Assembly (NCBI GenBank): GCA_005881995.1
Contig: VBHV01000135.1
Coordinates: forward strand, 1 to 8,128
DNA from: Chloroflexota bacterium
GTDB taxonomy: Bacteria > Chloroflexota > Ktedonobacteria > Ktedonobacterales > Ktedonobacteraceae
Length of the DNA: 8,128 bases
Reading direction: 5' to 3'
In this document: positions 6,330 to 8,128 of the stretch, piece after piece
Layout: the number at the start of each line of letters is the position of its first letter
Position numbering within the stretch: position 1 is the first letter of the stretch
Made by a program: the position numbers and the translations under genes
Notes under the pieces: generated by a model
What the model was told of the DNA's origin: nothing
The model's database searches: none
Seen by the model: the letters and a program-made list of their open reading frames with translations, nothing else

Positions 6330-7457
6330 TTATTGCATCTTTGACCAGCGCCGCTGTGCCATTGCGCGCAATGTCTCTTCAAAGCCGCGCATCGTCAGCC
6401 AGTTGCGCGTTTCGCCTGTCACCACAATATCCACCTGTTGTAGCGCTGTAATTGTCGCTGCTCCACTCAGTTGCATGGCTACTTTCAGTTCCGCGATCAC
6501 CCTTTCCAGTAACTCGCATACCGCCTCATAGCTCTGGCTAGCGGCTTTGAGAAATGGGAAACCCATGCCGACGAGCGTTGCTCCCAATGCCAGGGCGCGC
6601 GCCATGTCCAATCCGTTGCGCACTCCCCCGGTGGAGATCAGGGGAAGTTGAGCGGTACTTGCCTCAACTACCGCGATAGGCGTAGCGATGCCCCAGTCGC
6701 GATAGAGCAGACCAATGTTGCGCGTGCGCTCATCACCGCGCGCCTCTGAACGGGCCGCTTCCATCGCTGACATACTGCTCCCACCCGCTCCTCCAACATC
6801 GATGGCTGCGACACCGCAGGAGCGCAGCAGGAGCGCCTGTTCGCGGCAGACACCCGCCCCTGTTTCCTTAGCGATGACCGGTAGTGAAAGGCGAGCGGTG
6901 AGGGCTTTCAGAGCAGCTGCCTCTCCGACGGCGCGGCGATCCCCCTCAGGCTGCGCAGCCTCTTGCAGGCTGTTCATATGCACGGCGAGAGCGTCGGCAC
7001 CGATCATATCAATGGCGCGCTGCACCTGTTCGAGGGTAAATGGCTCATGGCGGGCCTGCTTAATCAGTTGAGGCGCGCCAATATTGGCTATTAAAAACGT
7101 GTTGGGGGCCTGTTGCCGTGTGACTGCATAGCTATTACTCACATCGGGGTTGACGATAGCGGCTCGCTGACTACCAACACCGAGCGCCAGGCCATAGCGC
7201 TCGGCGGCGCGTGCCAGGTTCGCATTGATGAAGGTCACATCCGGGTGACCGCCGGTCAAGGAAGAGATGAAGATGGGGTAGCGCAGTTTCCGACCCAGGA
7301 ACGTAACGGACGTGTCGATTTCATCCAGGTCCACCTCCGGCAATGCCTGGTGAACAAATTGGATATCATTCCAGTTGGCGCGCTGCGCTACAGAAACATC
7401 CTGCCCCAAAGCTACGCTGACATGTTCAATTTTGCGCTGTTTCACTTCTTCGTTCAT
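6330..7457 (-). CDS. fni: Type 2 isopentenyl-diphosphate delta-isomerase
   Basis: This FMN-dependent enzyme interconverts isopentenyl and dimethylallyl diphosphate for isoprenoid synthesis. The TIM-barrel protein (375 residues) shows R8-K-I-E-H12 near the start, SSLTGG at 65-70 and GVGSQRAA at 93-100. The catalytic/Mg region is H160-M-N-S-L-Q-E with QPEGD at 169-173. Further on are IAKETGAG (195-202), DVGGAGGSS (220-228) and the FMN phosphate-binding STGGVRNGLD (275-284). The family often has Ser where this has the first Gly after DV. The ATG at 7457 is chosen over an in-frame TTG at 7487. It has GGAGA 5 nt upstream, and the R-K-x-E-H motif then falls at the usual distance from the N-terminus. 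The gene follows a membrane protein on the same strand and meets the mobA stop with no base between. Confidence 0.93.
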   Translation of the reverse strand: MNEEVKQRKIEHVSVALGQDVSVAQRANWNDIQFVHQALPEVDLDEIDTSVTFLGRKLRYPIFISSLTGGHPDVTFINANLARAAERYGLALGVGSQRAAIVNPDVSNSYAVTRQQAPNTFLIANIGAPQLIKQARHEPFTLEQVQRAIDMIGADALAVHMNSLQEAAQPEGDRRAVGEAAALKALTARLSLPVIAKETGAGVCREQALLLRSCGVAAIDVGGAGGSSMSAMEAARSEARGDERTRNIGLLYRDWGIATPIAVVEASTAQLPLISTGGVRNGLDMARALALGATLVGMGFPFLKAASQSYEAVCELLERVIAELKVAMQLSGAATITALQQVDIVVTGETRNWLTMRGFEETLRAMAQRRWSKMQ

Positions 7458-7462
7458 AAATC

Positions 7463-7467
7463 TCTCC
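7463..7467 (-). promoter_or_regulatory. Shine-Dalgarno site for the isomerase gene
   Basis: GGAGA on the minus strand stands 5 nt before the ATG at 7457. It supports that start over the upstream TTG at 7487, which overlaps the previous stop codon as TTGA and would add ten residues not expected in the family. Confidence 0.6.
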
Positions 7468-7483
7468 AGGGCGACCGCAAGGG

Positions 7484-8128
7484 TCAAGAGTCCTGCACCT
7501 CCACATTGGCTCCACTCCCGCCCTTACTATGACTACGGGAGATCCTTCTCAGCGGAAGATAGCGTTGTGCTATCAAATAGACGAACGGCACCCCGAAAAT
7601 GCCTAAGGGCACGTAAATGCCTGCTGGCGTTGTATCCAGGCGCAGAAATGGATAGTACAACAGCGCTGTGCAAGAGAGGAGCAATACAGCTATAGTAAGC
7701 GCATCAAAGCGACGAAGCGCCACAATCCACACCACCCATATAATATACCAGGGCCAGAACAGCGTCGAAGCCAATGCGACAAATCCTATTATGACGATAG
7801 TCCAACATGTGAATAGAACATTGTATGGTTCTCCCCGACCTCCCCGGGGCGATCGCACTCTCCCCAGCGCCTGAAAGTACAGGAGCGCGAAGATGAAAAG
7901 TGTCGAAGCAAGTATAGTTGTATCGGCAGCGGAAAGAGGCTGTAACAGCGATGATGGAAGGTTTATGCCTCCAGTCAATTGGCTATAAAGCGCGCGCAGA
8001 GGCATGACCAGAAGTGCTAATAGCGAGTACATAAAATTTTGCAGGTCAATAGAAGATGTGATAGCCAGGAAGGTTGCTCCTCCTTGCCAGACAGGGGCGT
8101 AGGCAATACACACAATAGCCAGTACAAA
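7484..8128 (-). CDS. Polytopic membrane protein, probable GT-C/GT87-like glycosyltransferase (5' partial)
   Basis: The frame is open through the right edge (the last codons read F-V-L-A-I before the GTG at 8113), so this is the C-terminal 214 residues of a longer protein. It is dominated by hydrophobic segments separated by short loops. An aromatic F-W-P-W-Y-I-I-W stretch (about 7736-7759) resembles the P-W-Y-x-x-W motif near the end of polyprenol-phosphate-dependent GT-C and GT87-type glycosyltransferases. The Y-A-P-V-W-Q-G start of the visible part is also reminiscent of these enzymes. Catalytic acidic residues would lie in the unseen N-terminal part. The tail is hydrophilic and probably cytoplasmic. 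The isomerase gene begins 26 nt after its stop, so the two are likely co-transcribed. The exact substrate cannot be told, and another multi-helix membrane enzyme is possible. Confidence 0.6.
   Translation of the reverse strand, partial: FVLAIVCIAYAPVWQGGATFLAITSSIDLQNFMYSLLALLVMPLRALYSQLTGGINLPSSLLQPLSAADTTILASTLFIFALLYFQALGRVRSPRGGRGEPYNVLFTCWTIVIIGFVALASTLFWPWYIIWVVWIVALRRFDALTIAVLLLSCTALLYYPFLRLDTTPAGIYVPLGIFGVPFVYLIAQRYLPLRRISRSHSKGGSGANVEVQDS

Overview
The window reads as a compact bacterial chromosome segment of moderate G+C. Genes are tightly packed, start codons include GTG, Shine-Dalgarno sites are clear, and gene ends overlap. The gene set (nitrate-reductase-like molybdoenzyme with Fe-S and Rieske partners, HPP membrane protein, type 2 isopentenyl diphosphate isomerase, DUF1611 protein) would fit a member of the Chloroflexota, perhaps a Ktedonobacteria-like soil bacterium. 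That placement is inference from general resemblance and no marker gene confirms it.

Region 1 (1-4002, + strand) is one operon of five genes. It begins with the C-terminal ~590 residues of a bis-MGD molybdoenzyme of the nitrate reductase (NasA/NasC/NarB-like) type. Then come a DmsB/NrfC-like subunit with a full set of 16 cluster cysteines, a membrane-anchored Rieske protein with a twin-arginine motif, a 93-residue protein with two membrane helices, and an HPP-family membrane protein. Spacings are 14 nt, a 4-nt overlap, a 4-nt overlap and 36 nt. I read this as a membrane-attached molybdoenzyme complex, most likely reducing nitrate. Electrons would pass between the membrane and the Mo site through the Rieske and four-cluster subunits, and the HPP protein may move nitrite or nitrate. 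The N-terminal 4Fe-4S and Mo-ligand region of the catalytic subunit lies just before the window.

Region 2 (4012-5067, - strand) is a DUF1611 P-loop protein, related to the DgcN D-glutamate N-acetyltransferase family. It converges on the HPP gene with 9 nt between stop codons. A 154-nt divergent spacer (5068-5221), the only sizeable intergenic region, carries back-to-back promoter-like sequences for this gene and for the next unit.

Region 3 (5222-6329, + strand) holds an unrecognised three-helix membrane protein followed 16 nt later by mobA, the molybdenum cofactor guanylyltransferase. MobA makes the bis-MGD cofactor that the Region 1 enzyme needs, so the two regions are linked in function.

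Region 4 (6330-8128, - strand) encodes a polytopic membrane protein that runs off the right edge (probably a GT-C/GT87-like glycosyltransferase), followed by type 2 isopentenyl diphosphate isomerase. The isomerase gene and mobA converge with no base between their stop codons. Isoprenoid precursor supply and a possibly polyprenol-phosphate-using membrane transferase would make a sensible pair.

I see no RNA genes, CRISPR arrays, insertion sequences or convincing rho-independent terminators.
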